Assembly (NCBI GenBank): GCA_964019425.1
Contig: OZ025834.1
Location: 62,001 to 126,000, forward strand
Length of the DNA stretch: 64,000 nucleotides
Direction of reading: 5' to 3'
Origin: Flectonema sp. DT1601
Taxonomy: Eukaryota > Euglenozoa > Diplonemea > Diplonemida > Diplonemidae
Each line of letters starts with the position of its first letter. The first letter of the stretch is position 1. The notes beneath the pieces were generated by a model. That model saw nothing but the letters and a program-made list of their open reading frames with translations, made no database searches and had not been told where the DNA came from. Shown here piece after piece: positions 33,505-43,900 of this stretch. Position numbers and translations under genes: made by a program.

Positions 33505-35388
33505 TTAGACAACGACTAGTCCTTTTCCGGAGCTAAATTTCGTCTGAAGACCACCAGCGAGAACAGCTGGAGTTCCGCAATCTGAAGTAGGATGAAAACT
33601 AACTTGTGCGACTCCAAGAAGACCAGTGCCAGATAGTTTTATTTGAATTGGATGCCTTGAGGACTTGTGACTCTGAAGCTGTTCACTTGTCACTGGAGGA
33701 TTATTCGAAACATTTTGAAATCTAGCCTGAAGTTTAGACGACAAAACAGTTTCTGAATTTACAATTGGAGACCACGCGAGGATCCTAATATTATCATCCC
33801 ATTCTCCTTTTGGTTTCGATTGTTGTTTATCAGGTCTACAATAAGGTGTTGCTGAGTTAACAGCGAGAGATAAATATTGTATTGTCACACTTGGGTTTAC
33901 TGCCCACATCAGAATAACCTGATCTAAGACTTTAGACTCACCTTGATCTGGTTTACACATACTCTCCCAGTTTACCTTCGCCATTAGCGGTGGATCAAAT
34001 TGAGATTTCTTTTTCTGTCTGTACTTACACAGAACTATTGGTGATTGTCTTGTTGACGGAATGACACCAAGCTTTTGATATATAATTACTTCAAGTATGG
34101 TGATCTCTTTATCAGTTTTTTGATTTACAATTAAAGATGGATTAGGTCTGATGTCAACGTGACCAGATATCTTTACAAACAAAGTATCCTTCGTAACATC
34201 AGGTGATGAAATGTAATTAGAATCTTTAATTTCCTTTTCTGATAATAAAGTACCTCTTCCTAATACTAACAAGTCTCCAGACACAGACCATTCTGATTCT
34301 TCACTTGAGAGTTGTCCAGTAGCAGTTTCTTGTATCATTATACTTAACTGGTAGTCTTTTACTTGAAGTGGTATTACTGGTGGAGGTGATGTAGAAGCCG
34401 ATCGCGATAACTCAACAGCAGTCGGTTTTGTCTCAGATGGAGCTTTACCTGAAATAATATCATTAAGATTAACCGTTGTGGTACCTGCTGGTTGTTTTGG
34501 TGATACGTCTGCTGCTCCAAACAGGTCATTCAAATCAAGAGCACTTCCTGAAGAGAGAGCAACTCTTGTGACTGGTTCAGAAATGTCAGTATCCTTCTTC
34601 ATACTTGGTGTTGTAGTTCCGGGGCTTGCCATAAATGAAAAAGCGTCATCTACCGAAGTAGTTGCAGCAGGAGGAGGAGTTGAGTTCATCGGTAAAGATG
34701 ATGAAAGAATCTCTTCAGATATCGATCCTTGTAATTGCTGTTCAGCATCATCTGGATGGAATTCTATTGGTTTTGATTCCATCGTACAGTCTGTCTGATC
34801 AAGACCACCTCCTTCAGAAACAAATCCAAAACTTACATCCTCTAAGGTTTTTATTTTAAGAGCATCTTTTTCTGCCTGTTGTAGACCAGCAGTCAGCTGT
34901 TCAAGTTGTTGTTTATTAGTACTCTTTTGGTATAATAATTTCATTGAAGCTTCTGAAGCAACAAGTGGCCTCTCTGATAAGATATCAGTCGCTTCTTTTG
35001 CTATTGTGACTCCTCCTATTTGATGGATGGTTTCTTCAAGAGATAAGAAGAGTTCTCCGTATCTTCTTTTTAAGTTACTAGCAGTGACTTTTCCACTTGT
35101 TAATGATTTAATAAGACTGACAACGTGTTCGACTAATAGTCTGGTTTCGTGAGTTGTACATTCATCTCCGAGAACGACTCCAACGACACCAACTTCGTTT
35201 ACAATTCGGTAGACGCATCGGTAACTATGAAGTACCCTACATACCCCCTCTTGTTGTTTGACAGGAACTTGTCCAAATGCCTTACTCACAGCTCCTCCTT
35301 CTTGCACAGTACATCCAGTGAGCGTGTGCAAAGAAATATTTTCCTTCGTGCGTGAGTCTTGCACGAATATCGCTATAGTCTCGCTCAT
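33505..35388 (-). CDS. Mu-homology-domain adaptor, muniscin/TCUP-like
   Basis: A single exon of 627 residues from the ATG at 35388, 12 nt below a TTGCTTACAG. Residues 1-150 look like a longin-type fold, as in adaptor medium chains. Residues 150-340 are a disordered linker with short adaptor-type motifs (LDLNDLFG, VNLNDII, DDAFSF). Residues about 345-627 fit a mu-homology domain: LMWAVNPSVTIQYLSLAVN and the terminal LQTKFSSGKGLVV resemble the endings of muniscin domains. Muniscins (FCHo, Syp1) and the TSET subunit TCUP recruit coat components at the plasma membrane. A longin plus a mu-homology domain argues for TCUP rather than an F-BAR muniscin. Conservation is low, so this is a fold-level call. 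Confidence 0.55.
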   Translation of the reverse strand: MSETIAIFVQDSRTKENISLHTLTGCTVQEGGAVSKAFGQVPVKQQEGVCRVLHSYRCVYRIVNEVGVVGVVLGDECTTHETRLLVEHVVSLIKSLTSGKVTASNLKRRYGELFLSLEETIHQIGGVTIAKEATDILSERPLVASEASMKLLYQKSTNKQQLEQLTAGLQQAEKDALKIKTLEDVSFGFVSEGGGLDQTDCTMESKPIEFHPDDAEQQLQGSISEEILSSSLPMNSTPPPAATTSVDDAFSFMASPGTTTPSMKKDTDISEPVTRVALSSGSALDLNDLFGAADVSPKQPAGTTTVNLNDIISGKAPSETKPTAVELSRSASTSPPPVIPLQVKDYQLSIMIQETATGQLSSEESEWSVSGDLLVLGRGTLLSEKEIKDSNYISSPDVTKDTLFVKISGHVDIRPNPSLIVNQKTDKEITILEVIIYQKLGVIPSTRQSPIVLCKYRQKKKSQFDPPLMAKVNWESMCKPDQGESKVLDQVILMWAVNPSVTIQYLSLAVNSATPYCRPDKQQSKPKGEWDDNIRILAWSPIVNSETVLSSKLQARFQNVSNNPPVTSEQLQSHKSSRHPIQIKLSGTGLLGVAQVSFHPTSDCGTPAVLAGGLQTKFSSGKGLVVV

Positions 35389-36406
35389 TACTAATCCCCC
35401 CCTGTAAGCAAATTAATTATTTTAAAAACACAAAATACGAATAATATTTGATTTTTTTTGGCTACTCCTTTTTTTTCTAACTTATCACTCAAAAAGAATC
35501 ACTAATGACAAACTGTTGCCAAATTTAAATTCATCTTCCCATCTCACTAGTGTTGGCAAACAGTGAACCATTGATATTATCAATTTAAATAAAGGGGAAA
35601 CTGGGTACACGAGGATACAGGGGTAAAAAGGAAAAATAACTTTCAAAAAAAAAGGGAAGTGAGGGACAACTGGAAGGAAAAGAAGAAGAGAAGAAGAAAA
35701 AAAAAATTAGCATCTTCCCGGTTGTTTGTGCGCAAGCGGGAAACAACTGCAAAACAAAAAGAAATAATAATAATTTGCAGAAGCTGCCAATTTCTTTTTC
35801 TATTTAAATTGGATCGCCAACCAGAGATGAAAGTGCCCTCCAAATTGTAGGGCACTTCCATCTCATGGTTAAAAGTATATATTTTTTTAAAATTTTAAAT
35901 AAAATCAATACAAGGGAGTTTTTTTTTTTTTTTTTTTCTATTGGAATTCAGCTTTTCCCCTCAAACAAAGTCTTACTGGCTAATACAACAGTCTTAAGCT
36001 GCACAAGAATGGAAGGGGGAAAAAAAAGTTTAAAAAAATACTACAACTCAATTTAATTTCACGATTCTCAATTCACACAAACACATTTACTACTAAATTA
36101 CAATTAACTACCCTGAACGATCCTTTTGCAAAACACGCACGATTTTTTTTTTTTAACTCACAAAGACTACATCAAGCTCGCAAGTTCACCCAGTAACAAT
36201 GGTTTTCTTATAGAAGCTCGTTTATGGGAAACAATAAAAAAAAAAAAAAAAGGGAACAAAGCCCGGGCTTTTTTCTTTTTCTTTTTTTTTATTGTGTAAT
36301 TAAAGTTAAAAGTCAACAGGCAAGGCTTACAAAATAGTATCAAAAATAAACTAAAAAAACTGAAAAAAGGGAAAAATATAAGAAACAAAATAAAACGAGC
36401 AGGAAA
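35389..36406. other. Spacer between the coiled-coil and muniscin-like genes
   Basis: About 1 kb of AT-rich sequence with a poly-T run near 35920-35938. The acceptor-like AG for the muniscin-like gene is at 35402-35403. No gene is seen. Confidence 0.6.
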
Positions 36407-38350
36407 TTAATAGAATTGTGGTGAACGCGCAGATGGTGAATAAGCAGTGTTGCGGGGTGGTGATCGGTAGCGATTCTGTGGAGATCCTACAGTATGACCA
36501 GCAACTACCACAGTTGGTGTTGCAGGAAGATTGTGAGGTATTTTACAAAGATCAGCCAACTGTGCTAACTGAGAGAATGTAGCCACATCATTAGTAATTG
36601 GTAATATAGAACCAGAATGATCATAAACAACTCCCGCAGTACAACGAAGGGATCCTATCACAGACGTGACTCCATTCATTACTTTCTGAAGTTTCATTGT
36701 ACCGCCTTCTTCAACAGCCTGAAACTCAACTAAACAACAGTTCAAAACCCTCTTCGTTGTTGGTGTTCCAGCTGTTGGTGATGCGGCCGTAGCGGTAGGG
36801 AGACTTCCTTGTCTACCTTCTCTTGGAGGACTTGCAGCTTTAAGCATCTTCTGAAGCATTCCTTTTGTTTGGTGAAGTTTGACATCAGCTTCCCATCCAA
36901 CTCCAGCAGATGATAAGATAGCACTCTGAGCTCTTTCTAACTTCTGGTTGAGCTGTTCGATGGCAGAGTTTCTTTCTGCGACTGACTGCTTGAGTCTTTG
37001 AACTTCTTCAATAAGTTGTGGGTTGTTGCCATTGTACTGGGCTCCATACTGAGCTGCAGGTGAAAGTGTTCCTGCAGCAGCCTTCGGAGGAGGTGGGCCA
37101 TCAGAATGAGACGTCGCATGTGAGTGATGAGCTGCAGGAACTTCAGTAACTCTCATAGCAGCCATACTCGCTTCCGATTGAAGCTTTTTAATAATTTCTT
37201 CTAATTCTTCGATTCTGTCGTCCTTCTTCTCATGATCGTCTTGGTGAGATACGCTCTCCGCTACGTTGAGTAGACTCTTCTTCTTATTCAGCTTTTTTGC
37301 CTTTTCTGCTTCCGCCTTCCACTTTTTAGCATCTCCCTGGGATGTCTTTAACTCAGTTTCGAGTTCTTTAATTCTTTTGGCTCTTGCTTGAAGGTCGTCG
37401 TTGAGACGGTTGACCTTTGCTTCTTGATCTCCAGATGCCATAATTCGTTGAAGAGATTCTATTTGAGCTTTTAGTTTTTGATTCTCAGCGTAGGCCTCTG
37501 TAGCAGATACAATACTGCGAGTACTTCCCTGTCGAGCAATACTCTCTGCGACGCTGCGAACGTCATCATCTCTTTCAGTTGCTGCAACCTCTGAACCATT
37601 AACACTCTCGTGATGGGAACTCTTCTTACTAATTACTGACTTAACAGTACTAGCAACACTATCCTTTCTTGACATCTTACGTGATAGTGACGGAGCGTCT
37701 TCAGTTGCGGCAGGTGCTTCTGATGTCCCTCCTCCTGTTTCACCAGTTGGAGGATTAACAGGAATAGTTATTGATCTCTTCTTCTCACCGAGACCTGATG
37801 GTGTTGCGCTGCCAGCATTAGCTGGTGATGGAGACTTTGCCTTGCGAAGGGCTCCAGCAAAAGGATTTGGAGCTTCCTCCGCTGCGGGTGCTGGAGTCGA
37901 TGCTTTCGCAAGAGGTGATCTTGGTGGTTTTCCACCATCATCATCACCTCCCTTCTTTAAGAATGGTGACTTTAATCCGCCACCTGCACCAGGAGCTTCA
38001 GCGGGCTTTTTCATCGGAGACATTGGTGGTTTTCCTTCGTCATCACCACCTTTACTAAGAAATGGGGACTTCAAACCTCCTTCTTTCTTCAAAAACGGAG
38101 ACTTCACAGGGCCGGACGACGGAGTTTCTCCCTTTGGAGGCGAAGGGGAAGATGGAGGAGCAGAAGTTCCTCCACCTTCTGATCCACCCGGATTCGTCTT
38201 TTTAAGCTTTGCACCAAAAGTATCAGCCATATTATATAAGAGGACTTTGTACCAGTCGGTAAATCTGTTGGGAGATATAATACTTCGATTGTTGAGTTTT
38301 TGAAATGGATTTAGTTTGTCCTTTAAAAACGTAATAAAACATTCTATCAT
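36407..38350 (-). CDS. Proline-rich, coiled-coil protein of unknown function
   Basis: A single exon of 647 residues if read from the ATG at 38350; an alternative start is the ATG at 38230 (MADTFGAKLKK), which would be a more natural N-terminus. Residues about 40-190 are Pro/Gly/Ser/Lys-rich with repeated KSPFLKKGG-type motifs. About 275-400 and 445-500 are predicted-looking coiled coils with heptads, with a His/Pro-rich stretch between. The C-terminal ~110 residues form a compact region (CCLVEFQAVEEGGTMKLQKV and onward) of unknown fold, then a Ser/Arg/Pro-rich tail. I recognise no family. The composition suggests a cytoskeletal or flagellar scaffold, which is only an inference. The spacer to the PDZ gene upstream is just 136 nt. 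Confidence 0.7.
   Translation of the reverse strand: MIECFITFLKDKLNPFQKLNNRSIISPNRFTDWYKVLLYNMADTFGAKLKKTNPGGSEGGGTSAPPSSPSPPKGETPSSGPVKSPFLKKEGGLKSPFLSKGGDDEGKPPMSPMKKPAEAPGAGGGLKSPFLKKGGDDDGGKPPRSPLAKASTPAPAAEEAPNPFAGALRKAKSPSPANAGSATPSGLGEKKRSITIPVNPPTGETGGGTSEAPAATEDAPSLSRKMSRKDSVASTVKSVISKKSSHHESVNGSEVAATERDDDVRSVAESIARQGSTRSIVSATEAYAENQKLKAQIESLQRIMASGDQEAKVNRLNDDLQARAKRIKELETELKTSQGDAKKWKAEAEKAKKLNKKKSLLNVAESVSHQDDHEKKDDRIEELEEIIKKLQSEASMAAMRVTEVPAAHHSHATSHSDGPPPPKAAAGTLSPAAQYGAQYNGNNPQLIEEVQRLKQSVAERNSAIEQLNQKLERAQSAILSSAGVGWEADVKLHQTKGMLQKMLKAASPPREGRQGSLPTATAASPTAGTPTTKRVLNCCLVEFQAVEEGGTMKLQKVMNGVTSVIGSLRCTAGVVYDHSGSILPITNDVATFSQLAQLADLCKIPHNLPATPTVVVAGHTVGSPQNRYRSPPRNTAYSPSARSPQFY
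37880..38130 (-). repeat. Coding tandem repeat of KSPFLKKGG motifs
   Basis: Within the proline-rich protein, the block GGLKSPFL followed by KGGDD and KPP with SP appears twice about 43 codons apart, with a third shorter KSPFLKK copy ahead of it. The repeats share codons, suggesting fairly recent duplication. Confidence 0.75.
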
Positions 38351-38486
38351 TATAGTGATCTGTAAACATAAAAATAAAATTAAACAAAACAGTCAGACAC
38401 AATAATAGAATAATAACTAAAATACAATACAATAAAAACAATTTTGATTGATTCAAAATCAAATCAAAAAGACGGATTACAGGTAT

Positions 38487-39536
38487 TTATATTGCAATCT
38501 CAGCCTCACCAGGGGATCCCTCAATACGAAGCACATCTGGTACTGCTTCTGCACCCATCGGAGGATAATTGTCATCAAGTGGTGTTGGTGGCTGCAATAA
38601 ACTAATAGGCGGTGGTGGCAAATCATCCGCAAGAACAGGTTGCGAAGGTGATTCTGACTGATTGCTGGGTAGGATCGACGTCTTTCTATCATTTTGTTGT
38701 GGCTGATGTTGAGCCATAACAGGAGGAGGAGGTAACCCGTCAACTATTCGGGTCATTTTTAAAAGCTTTTGCTCTGGTCCATGGCGGTACTTATTTAAAG
38801 TCAGAGGTGGAGGTGGATTCGGTGAAGCAACCTGTCTAACAGGAGTAGAAACAGATGGCAAACCCGAAACCCCGCATGGCAATGCGAGAGACGCCATTCT
38901 GATTCCAAACGTACCCGACGCCTTGTTAACATCAGTTTTGACAGACTCATCAGCTTGAAGTACCTTTGAAGGATATCTAATTGTTAGTTTTATATTTAGG
39001 GAAGAATATTGACTAAGGTCTCTCTTTGCGACTATTACGTCGTCAATAGAACGAACTTTAATTCCATTTATCTCTGTCAGTGTTCCCCCAGGAGTGATAC
39101 CATGACGCATTGCGGGTGATCCGATGTCAATTTCTTTTGTTTTTACTTCCTTATCACGTTGATAAAATGATATGCCCCAGGACTGACTGGGGTGCCCTAA
39201 TCGCAACTCATATGAAACAGTGTGATCAGAGAGATCATCGTGGGGTGAAACTCTTTTTCGTTCTGGTGACAGGATTGGGTCTCGTTGATGATGAACAGGA
39301 TTCTGAACTTTGTTAGAACGCGGATGATCTCCGAATTGACATGCTATGCTTCCGGAATACCATGGACCAGAGACCATTGGACTTCCCTCTAAGACACCAA
39401 CACTTCTGACTTCATTTGGTACAGTAGGTGTTTGAACCATCCTGACTGCTCGTACTGTGGGAGTTACTTCTCCTTCATATAGACTCATCGGAACAGACGG
39501 TGTCCTCACTGGTGTCCGAGATGGGGTTGGAGACAT
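38487..39536 (-). CDS. PDZ-domain protein
   Basis: A single exon of 349 residues from the ATG at 39536 (MSPTPSRTP). The frame is open a little above it, but only from a non-ATG codon next to a GTTCAG. One PDZ domain lies at about 103-190: WGISFYQ is the carboxylate-binding loop, IDIGSPAMRHGITPGGTLTE the core strand-helix, and INGIKVRSIDDVIVAKRDL the end. The rest is Pro-rich and disordered, including PPPPVMAQHQPQ and LPPPPISLLQPP, which could bind SH3 or WW-type domains. It probably tethers membrane proteins through their C-termini. No specific orthologue is recognised. The neighbouring 1826-residue gene also has a PDZ-like domain. Confidence 0.75.
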   Translation of the reverse strand: MSPTPSRTPVRTPSVPMSLYEGEVTPTVRAVRMVQTPTVPNEVRSVGVLEGSPMVSGPWYSGSIACQFGDHPRSNKVQNPVHHQRDPILSPERKRVSPHDDLSDHTVSYELRLGHPSQSWGISFYQRDKEVKTKEIDIGSPAMRHGITPGGTLTEINGIKVRSIDDVIVAKRDLSQYSSLNIKLTIRYPSKVLQADESVKTDVNKASGTFGIRMASLALPCGVSGLPSVSTPVRQVASPNPPPPLTLNKYRHGPEQKLLKMTRIVDGLPPPPVMAQHQPQQNDRKTSILPSNQSESPSQPVLADDLPPPPISLLQPPTPLDDNYPPMGAEAVPDVLRIEGSPGEAEIAI

Positions 39537-39609
39537 ATTGTAGCTTCCTGTGTGTACATTATAATCACACAACTGAACACAAATATTTTCTATTTTAAAA
39601 TAAATATCT

Positions 39610-39657
<48 letters not shown>

Positions 39658-39927
39658 TCACACTCAACGACAGAACACATCGAACAGTAATATTCGAGTT
39701 AGAAGGAAAGAAAAAAAAATTAAAAAAAAAATAAAATTTATTAGAAAATGAAAACAAAAGGGTTAGTTTGCAATGGATGAAAAAGGTTTTAATGCATTTT
39801 ATTTTCACTAATACTTCCCTTTTGTATATAAAACAAAACAATCGTACGAAACATAACATAAATCGATGGCAATGAAAACCAAAAATAATAACCGGAAGCC
39901 AGTACCAATCCATAACAACATTACTTT
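39537..39927. other. Spacer between the syntaxin and PDZ genes, with a 43-nt poly-A
   Basis: It contains the longest homopolymer noted, an A run at 39611-39653, and otherwise AT-rich sequence. Two candidate acceptor AGs for the PDZ gene are at 39548-39549 and 39573-39574. Confidence 0.65.
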
Positions 39928-40855
39928 CTAAGAAATAGTAAGGACGCAGAGTATCACCAGGACAACTATCAGAAGGGCGAGACAAGCATATTGTTTCTTC
40001 ATACTCATCTGTTTTGTTTTTTTATTTTATTTTTTATTATTAATCAGATCAATCATCAATCAGGGAAACTACGGTGTCAGGCCCTTCCCCTTACCCAGTC
40101 CTCTTCAGCGAAGAACGTAAGGTGGACACTGCGGTGTCAGGCCTGTCCTACTCATCGCGTTTGCCCTTCTCAGAAAATGGACCGCATCATTTTATAAAGT
40201 TAGGAAAGTTGGGTGTTGGAATAAAATAATAATAACACACCTCGTCAATAACTGTATCTATCTTCTTGCTGGTGTGTTTCAGTTTCTCCGTGACAGACAC
40301 TACTCCGTTACTTAGTTTATCTAACAAAGCGTCCTGTTCTTTGATTTCAGTTTCAATTGTGACACCCATTTCTTTTATCCGGCCAACAGCGTGTCCTAAT
40401 TGTTCCAGTTCGGCTTCTTGTCGTTGCCGTGCATCTGTTTGCTCAAGAAGAAGACCTTGTATTTCAGAATCACCTTCAGGAGTTGGAGGATACTCCGTAG
40501 TGTTACCACCATCACCACCACTGCCTTGGGGTTGTTGCCGTTGTTTTGGCTGTTCAGGAAGTCGTTCTTTTAGGTAGCGCAGTCGTCCTTCACTTTCTCG
40601 TACAAAGTCTCTTCTGTTTTCCATTTCGTCTTCTGATATTCCAAAAGCAGTCATATTCCGTTGTGCGAGATCAACAGACGTGCTCACGTCTTCCATGTAT
40701 TCTTCAATCTCCGCGATGATTCTCTTCAAATCACGTCTTTGTTTTCCATAATTTACATCATTTTCTCTAATTGAGATTAGAACTTCCAACATTTCCTCCG
40801 CATTACTTAACAACTTAACAATGTCATCACGGCATTGTAGATATGGATCTCCCAT
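39928..40855 (-). CDS. Syntaxin-6-like Qc-SNARE
   Basis: Two exons, 40241-40855 and 39928-40008, join across a 232-nt GTGTGT...CAG intron in phase 0 to give 231 residues. Residues 1-95 match the N-terminal three-helix domain of syntaxin 6/10 (MGDPYLQCRDDIVKLLSNAE and a later ENRRDFVRESEGRLRYLKE). The SNARE helix spans about 140-205, with the central Gln in IETEIKEQDALLDKL. The 26-residue second exon supplies the membrane anchor (QYACLALLIVVLVILCVLT) and ends ...TIS. Without that exon the protein would lack an anchor, so the splice is well supported. Syntaxin-6-type SNAREs drive fusion at the trans-Golgi network and endosomes. The intron carries a 60-bp minisatellite. Confidence 0.88.
40009..40240 (-). 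other. Intron in the syntaxin gene
   Basis: Starts GTGTGT and ends AACAG. At 232 nt it is at least twice as long as the others in the window, largely because of a tandem duplication at 40065-40190. Confidence 0.8.
40065..40190 (+). repeat. Two diverged units of a 60-bp minisatellite
   Basis: CGGTGTCAGGCC occurs at 40072-40083 and again at 40132-40143, exactly 60 nt apart, with partial similarity over the rest of each unit. On the plus strand the two units encode related 20-residue segments containing LRCQALP and LRCQACP. Confidence 0.7.
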
Positions 40856-40994
40856 TTGTGTTGTTTACCTGATCGAAGTTAATATTAATATTAGAAATAG
40901 TACGACACGAACGATAATATAAAAAATATAGTAAAAAAAAGATGAATAACCAAACCAGAAAGAAGGTGTAAATGTAATTATCAAAATAGTCTGT

Positions 40995-43900
40995 TTACAC
41001 AGATGCTTCAGATTTTAGTAATTGCTGACGAGTTCTTATAAGCCTGCCAGCATCAGTTTTACAAACAGGTGGAGGAGGAACTGGTAAAGGTTTAATCATT
41101 TTAAACGCTTCATGTGTATCACAACTTCCCTTTAGCTTTCCACCAGTTACTTTGTGAAGACTTGATACTGAATGAGGCGCGACTGGTTCAAGATACTCTT
41201 GTCTGAGAGGTGCAGAAAATGGTTGCCTCTGAGGACATGAAGGACCACCCATAAGACGAGACAGGAGACTTGTCGTAGACTCAAAACTAATATTCGATAA
41301 CCTTGGTGAAGTAGCTGGTCGATTCTCTGGAGGAGGTCTGATATTTATTCGCAAAGGAGGTGGATACGGTGCTGTTATATATTGTTCATGTTCCTGTTTT
41401 TGGGATTCTACCTCAGCTTCGTCTCCGACAACAATCCGACGTCTGATAACTTTTGATGGTTTCATTTGTTGAGATTGATTCCTGTCATCTTTTAATGACC
41501 TGATGAGTTGAACACATTCAGAAGCACTTCTCATGGAAGCCTTTACTACTTCAGCTTGATTACCAATTCCTGATCCTATTATTATTGCGTTTGTTAGGGG
41601 GGTTGGTCGTGATTTCTTTTCAAGTTTATAATCTCTGAAAATTTTTAAAGCACTCTTGACGTCTGATGTCAGCCATTCTGATACATCAGTTTCATCTATT
41701 GATGGGTGTTTTCGATAGAAAGCTTTTGATAAAGTAAAGAGCTGTTGTTTTAATACGTCAATCTGTTCTGTTAGTGTTTGAACCTCTTTCCGCATTGTTT
41801 CGGGTGAAATCCAATTTTTCATAACGCTTACAGCTGATATCACTTGAGATAAACACTGAAACCCTCCTGTTGGACATTGCTCATCCCCTTCATTAAACTG
41901 AACAGTTCTCACCTTACCCGGTAAGACCATTCTCTGACCGGTCACTAACGCTTGTGTTAATGTATTTATTCGATGCATGCTGTCTTCTCGTTTTTGTTGT
42001 TGCCTGACTGTCTCCGCTTCAAGTAACTTCAATTCTCCAATTCGTCGTATGTTATTTGGTCGTATTCTTGAGGCTATTCGGGTACCCATTGATTTGAATT
42101 TACATGCGTATTGTTTTTTATAAGCATCATTGTGACCATCAGCTATGACTTCAACAGCTGTTAGTTGTGATTGAAGAGCCTTAACAAGATGACAGTATTC
42201 ATCAGAGTGACGAATATCACTGTGAGAGAGCTTTACCTGATTCTCAAGTCTGGGTTCATCGATGCTGGTTCTGTTAGCTGCCTTTAGGGAACTTGGAATT
42301 GATCGATGAATGTCACCCTGAGCTGTTGGAATCGTTACACTAAGAGGCTTACTAACAATTCCATCAGTGACAGTGTTACCTGTAGCAGTACTATTGTCCA
42401 CAACATGCGACAATACAGTCTCTGAATCCTTTGATGTTACTTCATTATTAACATTACTGGAAGCGATGCCAGACATGTCATTCTTCGCAGTTATTATTAT
42501 CTCTTTCATGTCATTGAGATATTGTTTAATTTCACTTATGATTAGTTTAGTTGAAACTTTTGTTTTCAAAGACTTAACTTCGAAAGTAACAATAACATCT
42601 CTCGCCTTTATAGCTTGGAGACCCCGTTGAAGTTGAAAAGCTGTGTTGATCGCCTTTGATTCGATTCGTAATAATTTCATACCAGTTTTTACTCCAAATT
42701 CATAAGCCAGACTATTCTCTACAACATTACCAGCTCGAAAGCCAGTTCCGTCGTTTATCCACTGGATGCCTAGTCCTACTTTGGGATCGAGGTTCTTCTG
42801 TCGTGGTAGTAAGATATCACTCGTACTCCCATCAGGGAATTGAGTGAAAGATTGTTTACTTGTTAGTTCTTTGTCTTCTTCTTTAGCAGTTATTTTTAAT
42901 GAATGGTTTCGTGGTGTTAGTGAACCAGAACTAGCCATTGAATGAGATGGACTGGGTAATTCTGGTTCGTGTTCGAGTAAATGAATTCGACGTTTAGGAG
43001 AAGTTGGTGAAAATTTTATTTTAGTACCTCTCCCTTCAGTTATTGCTTTGTTAACTTCTTGGTCAGTGAATCCCAAATCCAATAGTATAGAGCGGAGTGT
43101 TTCATTATCTTTAAGTAATCTGTGTGGAAGTAACCCTGGTGAGTGAGGAGGGGATACGTCAATAGATATCCGTCTTATACCAACAGTTTTAGTTTTTGAT
43201 GATGGTGATTGTTGTGGTTCCTCAAGTTCTACTCCATTTGATTGAAATAATTCAGATCTGAACTCTGCTAAAGGAGAGCTTACTTCTCCTTTTGATGAAA
43301 CAGATGATCTACGTCGGCTGTCGTACGACATGGCTGATGTTCGTCTTCTTCGTTCGACTGCTGCATATCTTTCTTTTTCATCAACGAGTTGCCTTTCTAA
43401 AATTTGAATCGTCTTCATCAGTTCAGATATCTTTTCATTATCTGAGTCGTGGAGTAGTTTCGCTGATATTATTTCTTTTTCCATCGCCTTGCATCTCTTT
43501 TCGTAGTCTTCTTCAGCTGAATGAAGTTGTTGTCGAGTTTCTTCAAGTTTATAAAGAGTTTTAGTTTCACTTCTCTGAAACATAACTTCTGTTTGAGAAC
43601 GAGATTCTCTTGCCTGACGTTCATTCTCTTTGAGGATCTTGTCCAGGATTGCTTCTGAGTATTCTCGAATCTCTTCTCTGATATCTGTTTGAGTCATGAA
43701 TTGGTCGTTTGTTAAATTCCCCATTCGTAGTCTAGCTCGTTTAGCTGTTTCGTTGTCTTTTGAGAGGCCTGCGGTACTGAGTCTTGTCATCTCTCTTATT
43801 CTACTTTGACCAGAGTCAGAGATTTGTCTCAATTGTTTTCTAAATTTAACTGACAATTCGAGAATATTTCCAACATTGTTCTCCTTCCTGACTTGAACTT

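Noticed and set aside
39991-40197. Plus-strand frame with repeated LRCQA segments
   Set aside because: It lies in the syntaxin intron and is better explained as a minisatellite; kept only as a repeat.
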